Below are positions 51,534 to 60,503 of a stretch of 64,000 nucleotides of DNA, in pieces; position 1 is the first letter of the stretch; every line of letters starts with the position of its first letter. The DNA is from Anaerolineales bacterium (GTDB lineage Bacteria; Chloroflexota; Anaerolineae; 4572-78; J111). Made by a program: the position numbers and the translations under genes. The notes under the pieces were generated by a model that was not told the origin of the DNA, searched no databases, and saw only the letters and a program-made list of their open reading frames with translations. The DNA lies in contig JABTUK010000005.1 in NCBI GenBank assembly GCA_015075405.1, forward strand, positions 682,001 through 746,000, in the 5' to 3' direction.

Positions 51534-52560
51534 ACAAGCCGATTTCACTCAATTTTACCGGCCGGTTCTCCCGATACGATTTCCAGGCGGCCTGGCCCAT
51601 CACTACGGGAATCCGGCCATCCAGACCGGTAACCGGCGGCGCAGTATCCTGGGCAATGGCTAAGATAAAAGCCTTCATCTCGGCCACATAGGCTTCGGTG
51701 TAGCGTTCCAGGAAGAAGTAGAGCGGCAGGGCCGAGTGAACGCCCTCGGTGTTGCTGTAAACGGCATTGTGAGGCGTATTGTTGGCAACGACGACGACCC
51801 CTTCCGAACCAAACACCTCCACTCGCTGGTCGTAACCGTACACAGCCCGGCGGCTGTTATCAATAGTTCCGATAGCGCCGTTGGCATAGCGCAGCGTCAC
51901 TACGGCGGTGTCAACATCACCGGCCTGGCCAATGGCCGGGTCAACCAGCACGGCTCCGGCTGCAAAAATTTCTGTTACCTCGCTGCCAATCAGGTAACGA
52001 GCCATATCAAAATCGTGGATGGTCATATCGAGGAAGATACCGCCGGAAACTTTGACATAATCAAGCGGCGGCGGAGCGGGATCGCGGCTGGTAATGCGGA
52101 CCAGGTGGGGCGCGCCAATTTTGCCGGCGGCCACCATATCGCGGGCCTGTTTAAAGTTGGGGTCAAAGCGGCGGTTAAAACCGATTTGCAGCTTAACTCC
52201 ATGCTGTTCCACCGCGGCCAGGGCCGCATCAATAACCTTCAGGTCAAGCGCAATAGGTTTTTCACAAAAGATGTGTTTGCCGGCGGCGGCGGCTTCGCTG
52301 ATGAACTGGGCATGGGTATCGGTGCTGGAGCAGATGATAACCGCCTCAATCTCGGGGTTATCCAGAATGGCCTGATGATTTTTGACCGCAGTGGGGATAT
52401 TAAAATCGGCGGCGCATTTTTGGGCTGCTTCTAAAAAAACATCCGAAACAGCCAAAACCCGCGCTTCGGGAACACGATAAATCAGGTTTTCGGCGTGAAC
52501 CCGGCCAATTCGACCGGCCCCAATAATGCCAACGTTGATTTTTGTCGTCATCTGTGACAT
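51532..52560 (-). CDS. iolG: GFO/IDH/MocA dehydrogenase, inositol 2-dehydrogenase type
   Basis: A 342-residue NAD-dependent dehydrogenase: Rossmann motif NVGIIGAGRIGRVHAENLIYRV, CEKPIALDLK with the conserved lysine, and IFLDMTIHDFDMARYLIG with the catalytic Asp/His. The pattern is that of IolG/scyllo-inositol dehydrogenases. It lies 13 nt downstream of lacI, in the same transcript from the operator-controlled promoter, so it is probably the first catabolic enzyme induced. ATG 52560 and ATG three codons later are both possible starts; neither has a strong ribosome site. Its last residues abut a family 2 repeat element. Confidence 0.88.
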   Translation of the reverse strand: MSQMTTKINVGIIGAGRIGRVHAENLIYRVPEARVLAVSDVFLEAAQKCAADFNIPTAVKNHQAILDNPEIEAVIICSSTDTHAQFISEAAAAGKHIFCEKPIALDLKVIDAALAAVEQHGVKLQIGFNRRFDPNFKQARDMVAAGKIGAPHLVRITSRDPAPPPLDYVKVSGGIFLDMTIHDFDMARYLIGSEVTEIFAAGAVLVDPAIGQAGDVDTAVVTLRYANGAIGTIDNSRRAVYGYDQRVEVFGSEGVVVVANNTPHNAVYSNTEGVHSALPLYFFLERYTEAYVAEMKAFILAIAQDTAPPVTGLDGRIPVVMGQAAWKSYRENRPVKLSEIGL

Positions 52561-52565
52561 CCGTT

Positions 52566-52638
52566 TTTGGATTTTAGATTTTGGATTTTAGATTTGCGAT
52601 TTGCGATTCGCCATTCGTCATTCGCTGACTCGTTGACT
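52566..52638. repeat. Heptad repeats encoding the LacI C-terminal tail
   Basis: About ten units (GATTTTG, GATTTTA, GATTTGC, GATTCGC, CATTCGT, TGACTCG). They are translated on the minus strand as the last 15 or so residues of LacI and continue past its stop. Confidence 0.8.
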
Positions 52639-53614
52639 CACGCACAATTAATTTGCAGGGCAAGCGTTGATCCTGTACTGCCTGCCCATCGAGCAATTTA
52701 AGCGTCATCGTCATAGCCAGTTGGCCAAGTTTGAAGCGAGGTTGGTGAATTGTGGTAAGGGTAGGCGTAGTATACAGGGCTGGTTCAATATCGTCAAAAC
52801 CGATTATACTCAACTCCTGCGGCACACTAATGCCCTGTTGATGACATTCTAGCAGCAGCCCGATAGCGGTTAAATCGTTATAGCAGAAGGCGGCAGTGGC
52901 ATGTTCTGCCCGCAATGTTTCCAGGCTGGCCCGACCTCGTTCGAGATCAGTGCCGGCTGGCGGTGATATGACCAGCGCCGGGTCGAGGGTGAGGCCGGCT
53001 TGACTGAGCGCGGTGGCGTAGCCCTCCAGACGCTGCCCGTTCGATTTGGGACGGTCGGCGGCCCCCACATAGCCAATCCGGCGATGGCCCAGGGTCAAGA
53101 GATGCTCCGTTGCCAACTGCGCTCCCTGAAAATTATCCACCGCCACTGAATAGAGAAACTCGCCCTCTTCCTGATTATTAATCAGAACAATCGGGACCTT
53201 AATCTGATCCAGTTGCGAGCTGTACAAACTGCCCACCCGCGAAGAAGTAACAATAATGGCATCTACCCGGCGGCGCTGGAAGGTTTCAACGACCGCCATT
53301 TCTTGATCGGGATTGTTGTGAGAGGTGTTGAGGAAAATGCTGTAACCGGCTTCCTGGGCAACTTGTTCAGCCCCCTCGACCACATGGACAATAAAAGGGT
53401 CAGCGATGGTAGTAATAACCATCCCGATGGTTTGGGTGCGCCGAGAGAGCAAACTCTGGGCTACGGCGCTGGGCACATAGCCCATTTGGCGGGCCAATTG
53501 CTGGATGCGTTCGGTTGTTTCAAAACTGATGGCTGGGTTGCCATTAAGCGCCCGCGAAACGGTAGTATGGGACACTCCGGCAACTTTGGCGATATCTTTG
53601 ATCGTAACCGGCAC
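52574..53614 (-). CDS. LacI family transcriptional regulator of the inositol-type locus
   Basis: A 346-residue repressor. The N-terminal DNA-binding domain is VTIKDIAKVAGVSHTTVSRALNGNPAIS (residues 3-30) with the hinge helix PSAVAQSLLSRRTQTIGMV; the sugar-binding core follows (GFDDIEPALYTTPTLTTIHQP). The start is GTG at 53614 with GGGGGAA upstream. It is the first gene of the transporter unit, and an operator covers its own promoter start, so it should repress itself, the transporter and the iolM unit. The tail (TNGESQIANLKSKI) is encoded by heptad repeats and is probably not functional. Confidence 0.92.
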   Translation of the reverse strand: MPVTIKDIAKVAGVSHTTVSRALNGNPAISFETTERIQQLARQMGYVPSAVAQSLLSRRTQTIGMVITTIADPFIVHVVEGAEQVAQEAGYSIFLNTSHNNPDQEMAVVETFQRRRVDAIIVTSSRVGSLYSSQLDQIKVPIVLINNQEEGEFLYSVAVDNFQGAQLATEHLLTLGHRRIGYVGAADRPKSNGQRLEGYATALSQAGLTLDPALVISPPAGTDLERGRASLETLRAEHATAAFCYNDLTAIGLLLECHQQGISVPQELSIIGFDDIEPALYTTPTLTTIHQPRFKLGQLAMTMTLKLLDGQAVQDQRLPCKLIVRESTSQRMTNGESQIANLKSKI

Positions 53615-53647
53615 TGGTTTCCCCCACGATCAGATCCAAGATGTTAT

Positions 53648-53659
53648 GCACACGTGTGC
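53648..53659. promoter_or_regulatory. LacI-type operator GCACACGTGTGC (site 2)
   Basis: A perfect palindrome identical to site 1, starting at the predicted transcription start of lacI and ending 33 nt before its GTG. Confidence 0.85.
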
Positions 53660-53665
53660 GTTACT

Positions 53666-53694
53666 ATTCTACAATACTTTTTGCCAGATGTCAA
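53666..53694 (-). promoter_or_regulatory. Promoter of lacI and the transporter unit
   Basis: On the minus strand: TTGACA (53694-53689), 17-bp spacer, TAGAAT (53671-53666), operator 6 nt downstream. Confidence 0.82.
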
Positions 53695-53733
53695 GAGGGT
53701 TTTTAAACGAATTTTGCATTTGCAAACTCTAAG

Positions 53734-53762
53734 TTGACTAAACCCAGTCTCAGGTATTTAAT
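53734..53762 (+). promoter_or_regulatory. Promoter of the SulP gene
   Basis: TTGACT (53734-53739), 17-bp spacer, TTTAAT (53757-53762), divergent from lacI. Confidence 0.6.
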
Positions 53763-53846
53763 GGAGATGTCCGGATCAAAAAGCAAAGCTGCTTAAAGTT
53801 CCCCATTTCATTCAAACAATTTGGAAATCAACAGAAGGATTGCTTA

Positions 53847-55559
53847 ATGAACCGTTTAACTTTAGTTCAATTATGGCAGCGTGAATTTACCCATTATAAT
53901 ACCGATAAATTTCGGCAAGATTTGTTGGCCGGTCTCACTGTAGCGGCGGTTGGCTTGCCGCTGGCCCTGGCTTTTGGGGTGGCCTCGGGGGCCACTGCCG
54001 CCGCCGGTTTGGTCACGGCTATTCTCAGCGGTTTGATCATCGGCGGGCTGTCCGGCGCGCCCTACCAGATTTCGGGGCCAACCGGCGCGATGAGCGCTAT
54101 TTTAATCCTCATCAGCCAGCGCTATGGCCTTGAGGGGGCCTGGGCAGCCGGGGTGATAGCCGGGCTGATTATACTGGTGATCGGCTTGCTGCGTCTGGGC
54201 CGCTTTATTGCCTTCATCCCGGCTCCGGTTATCACCGGCTTTACCGCCGGCATTGCCGTCATTATCGCGGTAGGGCAGATTGACAACTTTTTGGGAGTGC
54301 AAACCCCTGGGGCAGAGTCCGCCGCCGTCAAACTTCTTCAATATTTTCAAGGCGGTTTTTTCCCCGCCTGGCAGGCTGTTGTCGTAGGCTTGATTGTCAT
54401 GAGCATGATGATTTTCTGGCCGGGCCAGTGGGCCAAATTTATGCCCGGCTCCTTGGCAGGGATCATTGTGGCAACTTTGCTGACCTCTCTGGCCGGCTGG
54501 GAGATTCCTCACATTGGCACTATTCCCCGCACCATTTTGCTCGACCAGCGGCTGACTTTGGGCAGTTTTCCCTGGGCAGACCTGAATGGGCTGATTGCGC
54601 CGGCCATTTCCATTGCCGCCCTGGGCGCGGTTGAGTCGCTGCTGTGCGGGGCCGTCGCCAGCAAAATGACCGGCATCCGCTTGCAGGCCAACCAGGAATT
54701 GGTAGCGCAAGGGGTGGGCAATATCGTCCTGCCCTTTTTTGGCGGTGTGCCGGCCACCGCAGCCATTGCCCGCACCTCGGTGGCCATCAAATCGGGCGGC
54801 GTGACCCGTTTGACCTCAATTATTCACGCTGTGGCGCTGTTGGCCTCGGCTTTGCTGTTTGCTCCGGTTATCGCCCAGGTGCCGCTGGCAGCCCTGGCCG
54901 GGGTGTTGATGGTGACGGCCTATCGCATGAACGAGTGGCCGGCCATTCGCTTTATGTTTTCAAATGGCTTCAAAACCGGGATTATCACCTTCATCATCAC
55001 CCTACTGGCCACAATTACCCTGGATTTGACCCAGGCGATTTTGATCGGGGCTGCATTGTCGGCGGTGGTCTTTATCAACCAAGTCGCCAGCCTTCAGGTA
55101 GAGATTAGAGATGTGGACGCGGAGCGGATGCGGGCGCGGGGTATGTCTATCAAAGGCGACTGCCCCCACGTGCGAGTCGCCTATTTGACCGGCCCCCTCT
55201 TTTTTGCTGCCACCAACATGTTTAATGAAGCATTTGCCCGGCTCGAAGAGGTCCAGGTGTTAATTCTTTCGATGCGGGCTGTGCCGATGATTGACCTGTC
55301 GGGGTTGGAAGCCTTGACCACCCTGCACGAAAAAATGGCCCATGAAGGCAAGGTGTTGATGCTCACCGGAGTCCACCCGGCAGTGATGAAGATGCTGGAA
55401 CGGGCCAAATTGGACGAAGCCATTGGCCGTGACAACTTTTTCTGGAGTTCCGACCGGGCCATTTATGTAGCCGAGCAGCGCTATATCTGCCCTCAATGCG
55501 CGGCGCCCGAGCTGGCCGCTATCTCGGTGGCGGCGGGCGAAATTTTGGAAGTCGAGTAG
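53847..55559 (+). CDS. SulP family anion transporter with STAS domain
   Basis: A 570-residue SulP/SLC26 protein. The membrane part (residues about 20-410) has the early signature AAVGLPLALAFGVASGATAAAGLVTAILSG and SGPTGAMSAILILI; the cytoplasmic STAS domain (about 440-545) reads GPLFFAATNMFNEAF, MRAVPMIDLSGLEAL and LTGVHPAVMKMLERAKL. Relatives carry sulfate, bicarbonate or dicarboxylates. After the STAS domain there is a CPQC pair (CPQCAAPEL), with no partner cysteines seen. AAGGATTGCTTA precedes the ATG. It is not obviously linked to the inositol genes. Confidence 0.92.
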   Translation: MNRLTLVQLWQREFTHYNTDKFRQDLLAGLTVAAVGLPLALAFGVASGATAAAGLVTAILSGLIIGGLSGAPYQISGPTGAMSAILILISQRYGLEGAWAAGVIAGLIILVIGLLRLGRFIAFIPAPVITGFTAGIAVIIAVGQIDNFLGVQTPGAESAAVKLLQYFQGGFFPAWQAVVVGLIVMSMMIFWPGQWAKFMPGSLAGIIVATLLTSLAGWEIPHIGTIPRTILLDQRLTLGSFPWADLNGLIAPAISIAALGAVESLLCGAVASKMTGIRLQANQELVAQGVGNIVLPFFGGVPATAAIARTSVAIKSGGVTRLTSIIHAVALLASALLFAPVIAQVPLAALAGVLMVTAYRMNEWPAIRFMFSNGFKTGIITFIITLLATITLDLTQAILIGAALSAVVFINQVASLQVEIRDVDAERMRARGMSIKGDCPHVRVAYLTGPLFFAATNMFNEAFARLEEVQVLILSMRAVPMIDLSGLEALTTLHEKMAHEGKVLMLTGVHPAVMKMLERAKLDEAIGRDNFFWSSDRAIYVAEQRYICPQCAAPELAAISVAAGEILEVE

Positions 55560-55637
55560 CAAGCTGAAAGGCAGGTTGAAAAACAACCGCCAGCCGTCTA
55601 TACTTCCCTTGATTGAGATGATCCGGAGGTAACCGCC

Positions 55638-56354
55638 ATGCCCAACGAAACCATCCTGGTAGTGGACGACAGCGAGGAAATTGTGCGGGTACTCACCGAT
55701 TATATGCTGGTTCCTCTGGGGTATCAGGCCATCACTGCCAGTAATGGCCGCCGGGGCCTGGAGCTGGCCGTTTCGCGCCGGCCCGATTTGATTATGCTGG
55801 ATATGCAGATGCCTGTTATGAGCGGGCTGGATGTGCTGACTGCTCTACGAAAAACAGACTGTCATGCGCCGGTAATCTTTATGACCATGCATGGCTCTGA
55901 AAGTATTGTGGTCGAGGTGTTCCGGTTGGGCGTGCGGGATTACCTGGCCAAACCTTTTACGATGGAAGAGGTTCAACGGGCCGTAGACGGGGCGCTCCAG
56001 GAAAGCCGCCTACGGCGTGAGCGTGAAGAATTGGCCCGTAACCTGATTGCTTCGGAAACCGTGCGTCAAACTGCTGTCACCCTGTCACATTATATCAACA
56101 ACCAGTTGATGGTGCTCAGCGGCAACTTGACCTTACTGAAAGAGGTGTTGAGTCGAGAACTGCCCCAGCATGCCAATTTGCAAAGAATGGTCCAGGACAG
56201 CCAAAACAGCACCGATCAAATTGCGGCGGTAATTCGGGTGCTACAGCGCACTACCCATGCTGAACAAACTACTTATCTGGGCGAAACCCGGATGATTGAT
56301 ATTGAAGCGGCTTTACACGAGGAGATGGACCGGCTGAAACAGCAAAAAAAATGA
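55638..56354 (+). CDS. Response regulator with orphan DHp-like domain
   Basis: A 238-residue protein: a receiver domain (ETILVVDDSEEIV, acceptor D55 in LIMLDMQMP, KP in YLAKPFTMEE), then a helical region with H151 in TLSHYINNQLMVLSGNL, which resembles the HEINNPL H-box of histidine kinases. No HATPase domain follows, so it cannot autophosphorylate in the usual way. It might be a phosphotransfer relay protein or a truncated kinase. CGGAGGTAACC precedes the ATG. It follows the SulP gene by 78 nt and may be co-transcribed. Confidence 0.87.
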   Translation: MPNETILVVDDSEEIVRVLTDYMLVPLGYQAITASNGRRGLELAVSRRPDLIMLDMQMPVMSGLDVLTALRKTDCHAPVIFMTMHGSESIVVEVFRLGVRDYLAKPFTMEEVQRAVDGALQESRLRREREELARNLIASETVRQTAVTLSHYINNQLMVLSGNLTLLKEVLSRELPQHANLQRMVQDSQNSTDQIAAVIRVLQRTTHAEQTTYLGETRMIDIEAALHEEMDRLKQQKK

Positions 56355-56355
56355 G

Positions 56356-56406
56356 GGATTAAAGATTGGAGATTAGAGATTGTTTTAATCTCTAATCTCC
56401 AATCTC
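56356..56406. repeat. Heptad inverted repeat between convergent genes
   Basis: GATTAAAGATTGGAGATTAGAGATT is answered by AATCTCTAATCTCCAATCTCC. It begins 2 nt after the response-regulator stop and is placed as a bidirectional terminator. Confidence 0.85.
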
Positions 56407-56441
56407 CCCACCCAAGACAGAAATCATTTTTGGATAACTAC

Positions 56442-59400
56442 TCATGAAGCATCCTGAGCGCAGCGGAAGCCCACATCTACATCATTAAAGGTGCGAGCGT
56501 TGCCGTAGCGCCGGCTGGTAGTGAAAAATGCGCCATCGGGGTTGGCAAAGCTGCCGCCGCGAAAGATGCGGCCCGCGCCATCACCCGTACTGACAGGGTT
56601 GTTGACGGGGGAATTAGCATAAAATGTTTCATCGTATACATCCGCCACCCACTCGCCCACATTGCCGGCCATATTATACACCCCAAACGGACTGACGCCC
56701 CCTGGGTAGCTGTCAACCGGCTGCGTATCCCCGGCGCTGGCTGCCGATAACTGAGCATTGAAGGTATTGCCCCAGGGCCAGGTGAAATTTTCGGGGCCGC
56801 TGGCGGCGTATTCCCACTCGGCTTCGGTCGGCAGACGTTTGCCGGCCCAGCGGCAGTAGGCCTGGGCCTGATCCCAGGTAACGCCCATCACCGGGTAATT
56901 GTTATAGCTGGAGTCGTCGCGGTAGCCCTGGTAAGTAAAGGAGTCAACCTTGTTGCCGGGCGTACAGCCACCACCCTCAACGCAGGCCCGATATTGGGCA
57001 TTGCTCACTTCAAAAATGTCCAGATAAAAAGCAGACAGAGATACTTCATGCTCCGGCGCTTCGTTGGCCTGGCCGGTGGCTGAACCCATCAAAAAAGAAC
57101 CGGCGGGAATCAAGACCATACCTGCCGGAGTCGACACCGTGGGACTGGGGGCAACTGTCGGGGTGGCAGGCTCGGTGGTGGCAGTGGGTGTGGGCGGCTC
57201 CGAGGTGGCGGTTGGCTCGGCGATGGGAGTAGGCGGCGGCAGGGTGGTCGTGGGGGTGACGACATCCGAGGTCGAAGGTTCCGCCGGCTCTGTCTCGGCG
57301 ACGGGAACGGCGGCGACGGCCTCAAATTCAACCTCGCGCACCGTCAGCGACTCGTAATGCACGTGGGCCAGGCTTTCATCAAACGTCTCCACGTAGAAAC
57401 CGACTTCGCCGCTTTTATAGTCGCCATCCGTTACCTGGGCTATAGGCTGGCCGTTGACCTGGAAAACAAAATCAGACCCCTGGGCATCCACCCGCAGGGT
57501 GTCGCTTTTGTCCGGTGTAAAACCCACCGGGGCAAAGCCTTGCAGCGTCTCAATTTTGCCCTCAGCCAGAGTTTCCAGGCCGGCGGCGGTGCGCTTGAGC
57601 GCCTGCCATGTGCCTGTCCGTGAGGAAACGACAAAGGCATAGAACTGGTCATCGCCGGAGCGGCGCAAGGCCAACCCATAGCGGTAGTTGCCGGCATCGG
57701 TATCGGTATGGTCTACCAATACTTCGGTTTCAACCGTCGCATCTTCAAAATCGGGCGCTTTTGAAACGACCACCCAATCATTGGACACACCGACCTGAAC
57801 GTGGTAATAATCGGGCGGGTGATAACCCAGCACATATTTATCGTCGCTTACCACCGGCCAGCCGGTATTGGGATCGGTAAAAGTTTCCTCAACTAAAATA
57901 CCCTCCTTGACGGGTGGGGGGCTGGCCGCGTCGCCTTGGACCTCCAGAATCGTCAATTCGTCGTAGTGAATGTGGGCCAGGGTTTCGTCGAAGGTTTCGA
58001 CATAAAACCCCACCTCACCCTCGACGTATTCCGAGTCGTTGACCTCCGAGACCGTCTGGCCGTTGATCTGGAAGGTAAACTTGGGGCCATCGGCATCTAC
58101 CCGAAGGGCATCGGTTTTATCGGGCGTAAAACCTTGCGGCGCAAAACCCTGTAAGGTCTGCACACCCCCCTCGGCCAGCACGTCCAGCTTGTCGGGTGAA
58201 CTTTTGACTACCTGCCATGTGCCGGTGCGAGGCGATACGGTGAAGGCATAATAGCTGTCGCCGTTGCGGCGCAGGGCCAGACCATAGCGAAAGTTGCCCT
58301 TTTCGGTGTTGGTATGGTCTACCAGCACTTTGGCTTCAATGGTTGCATCCTCAAAATCTTGGGCGCGAGCCACCACCGTGCGCGCCTCCGGCTGTCCCAC
58401 TTCGACGTGATAATAGTCAGGGGGGTGATAGCCGTAAAGATACGACCCCTCGCTTAAAATAGGCCAGCCGCTGCCGGTGTCGGCAAAATTATCCTGAACC
58501 AGCACCCCCTCCACCTGGGCCACTTCGGGCTGCGCCACCTTGACCTTATCGGCGGCGCAGCGAATCCCGGCGGTTTTGATAATTGACTCCTGGTTAGGCG
58601 GTCCTTCCAGGCGATAGGCCATATCCTTGAGCAGACCGTTTTCCCCACCCCGTAACACCCGATCGCCTTCCTTTTGGACCGGGGTATAAGTCTCGCCGAC
58701 CCACTCCCAGACATTGCCGGCCATATCGAATACGCCAAAGGCGCTCTGGTTGGTGGGTTTGCCGCCCACTTTATAAACGCCGCTGCGCGGGAGTTCAACC
58801 GCTTTGGGGTCATTGCCCCAGGGAAACAGGCGGCCTTCGGGGCCGCGAGCGGCGACTTCCCATTCGGCCTCAGCCGGCAATCGCTTTTTAACCCACTGGC
58901 AGTAAGCATTGGCCAAATCCCAGCTAACCCCCTGCGCCGGAAAATCTTCTTGATCAGCCGGAACTTTCCCGTCCGGCCAGGCTGCGGGCACTTGATTTTG
59001 GGTATCGGCCAAAAATTGAGCATATTGCCTATTGGAGACTTCGTACTGGTCAATCCAAAACTCGGCCAGTTCGACTTTTTGCGGGGGGGCATAATTCTGG
59101 CCCGGCGCATCTCGCCCAATGGAATAAGTTCCAGCCCCAATCTTAATCATCTTTTCAGAGGAAGGCAGAGTTGCATCCTCCGGCCCGGCGATAACCTGCT
59201 CTTCGCCGTCAGAGGGGCCGGGGCGGAAAAGGAAAAAGAGGGCCACCCCCACCATAACCAGCAGAATTAGCAGGGCCGCTACTCCTCCCAGGATCAAGGG
59301 CAGCTTGTTTTTGCGCGGAGGCGTAACCGCAGCAATCGGCGCAACCGGTTCGTACACCGTCGAGTCGGTGGGTGATTTGACCGGCAGCGTGACCGCCGCC

Positions 59401-60266
59401 CGACCCGAGGTATCAATGGCCCGCAGCGCCATCGCCATATCCGAGGCAGACCGGTAACGCTCGCCTGGCTCTTTAGCCAGGGCTTTTTTGGTAACGGCAA
59501 CCAGCAAATCCGGCACGGTCTGGTTAACCTGGCGAATGTCGGGGACCGGCTGGGTGACGTGTTTCATCATCAAGCTCACGGCGGAGTCAGCCTTAAAGGG
59601 CGGCACCCCGGTGATCATTTCATACAGCATCACCCCCAGCGAGTAAATATCGGAGCGCTCGTCGGGGCGTTCCCCGCGCGCCTGTTCCGGCGACATGTAC
59701 AGGGCTGTCCCGACGACTGCGCCGGTGGCCGTATGTTGAACTTCACCCAGCATTTTAGCCACCCCAAAATCCATGAGGATGGGTTGCCCCTGTGGACTGA
59801 GCATGACATTGGCCGGTTTCAGGTCACGGTGGATCATGTGGCGCTGGTGGGCGTAGGCTACGGCGTCACAGATAGAAGCCATCGTTTGGATTATTTCAGA
59901 CAGCGGCATGCGTTGGTGGGAGGCGTTCAGTGTGGTCAAACGAGCTTGCAGCGTTTCGCCCGGCACATACTCCAACACCATATAATAAATGCCCTCGTCG
60001 TGGGCAAAATCAAATACCTGAATGATGTTGGGGTGACGCAGTTGGGCCACCGCTGCTGCTTCTTGTTCAAAACGGCGCACAAATTGCGGGTCATTGGACA
60101 GGTGTGGATGGATCAGTTTGACCGCTACCGTCCGCCGCAGGTTGGGGTCGCTGGCTTGATAGACGGTAGACATGCCGCCGTGGCCCAGCAAGGCTTCAAT
60201 CTTGTAACGGCCGCCGATTGTTTGTCCAATCCAACTCTGCTGAGGTCTGGATAGTGTCTGAGTCAT
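56442..60266 (-). CDS. Ser/Thr protein kinase with two FGE-sulfatase domains and a duplicated beta-domain
   Basis: A 1,274-residue membrane kinase. Kinase domain (about 18-285) with GHGGMSTVY, K50, HRDLKPANV (D148), DFG (166-168) and GTALYMSPEQ; membrane helix (322-347); first FGE-sulfatase-like domain (372-575, DMAGNVWEWVGETY); two copies of a roughly 190-residue beta-rich domain (587-778, 789-980) that are near-identical in stretches (GYHPPDYYHV, DFEDAT, YGLALRR); a Thr/Pro linker (985-1045); and a second FGE-like domain (about 1050-1274, AGNVGEWVADVY). The outer domains probably sense ligand or bind surface sugar. GGAGG precedes the ATG. Confidence 0.9.
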   Translation of the reverse strand: MTQTLSRPQQSWIGQTIGGRYKIEALLGHGGMSTVYQASDPNLRRTVAVKLIHPHLSNDPQFVRRFEQEAAAVAQLRHPNIIQVFDFAHDEGIYYMVLEYVPGETLQARLTTLNASHQRMPLSEIIQTMASICDAVAYAHQRHMIHRDLKPANVMLSPQGQPILMDFGVAKMLGEVQHTATGAVVGTALYMSPEQARGERPDERSDIYSLGVMLYEMITGVPPFKADSAVSLMMKHVTQPVPDIRQVNQTVPDLLVAVTKKALAKEPGERYRSASDMAMALRAIDTSGRAAVTLPVKSPTDSTVYEPVAPIAAVTPPRKNKLPLILGGVAALLILLVMVGVALFFLFRPGPSDGEEQVIAGPEDATLPSSEKMIKIGAGTYSIGRDAPGQNYAPPQKVELAEFWIDQYEVSNRQYAQFLADTQNQVPAAWPDGKVPADQEDFPAQGVSWDLANAYCQWVKKRLPAEAEWEVAARGPEGRLFPWGNDPKAVELPRSGVYKVGGKPTNQSAFGVFDMAGNVWEWVGETYTPVQKEGDRVLRGGENGLLKDMAYRLEGPPNQESIIKTAGIRCAADKVKVAQPEVAQVEGVLVQDNFADTGSGWPILSEGSYLYGYHPPDYYHVEVGQPEARTVVARAQDFEDATIEAKVLVDHTNTEKGNFRYGLALRRNGDSYYAFTVSPRTGTWQVVKSSPDKLDVLAEGGVQTLQGFAPQGFTPDKTDALRVDADGPKFTFQINGQTVSEVNDSEYVEGEVGFYVETFDETLAHIHYDELTILEVQGDAASPPPVKEGILVEETFTDPNTGWPVVSDDKYVLGYHPPDYYHVQVGVSNDWVVVSKAPDFEDATVETEVLVDHTDTDAGNYRYGLALRRSGDDQFYAFVVSSRTGTWQALKRTAAGLETLAEGKIETLQGFAPVGFTPDKSDTLRVDAQGSDFVFQVNGQPIAQVTDGDYKSGEVGFYVETFDESLAHVHYESLTVREVEFEAVAAVPVAETEPAEPSTSDVVTPTTTLPPPTPIAEPTATSEPPTPTATTEPATPTVAPSPTVSTPAGMVLIPAGSFLMGSATGQANEAPEHEVSLSAFYLDIFEVSNAQYRACVEGGGCTPGNKVDSFTYQGYRDDSSYNNYPVMGVTWDQAQAYCRWAGKRLPTEAEWEYAASGPENFTWPWGNTFNAQLSAASAGDTQPVDSYPGGVSPFGVYNMAGNVGEWVADVYDETFYANSPVNNPVSTGDGAGRIFRGGSFANPDGAFFTTSRRYGNARTFNDVDVGFRCAQDAS

Positions 60267-60440
60267 TGAGAGACCTCCACGCGAAAAAATAATAGCATCA
60301 GAGAGACCGATTGGGGTTAAACTGGATGAAATTGTGGAAGTGGGGCGATAATAGACAACAGTAATTAATAATTTTGTAGCATTAAAAGTATAAGAGGAAA
60401 CAGAGGGCGCGTCAAGTACATTAAAGTCCTATCGGACAGA

Positions 60441-60501
60441 AGTAAGGAGTAGGGAGTAAGGGCCTTTCAGCTCCTTCCCCTACTTCCTACTCCTTACTCC
60501 C
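60441..60501. repeat. Heptad inverted repeat (AGTAAGG units)
   Basis: AGTAAGGAGTAGGGAGTAAGG is answered by CCTACTTCCTACTCCTTACTCC. It ends within 3 nt of the stop codon of the receiver-PAS gene. Confidence 0.8.
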
Positions 60502-60503
60502 TG

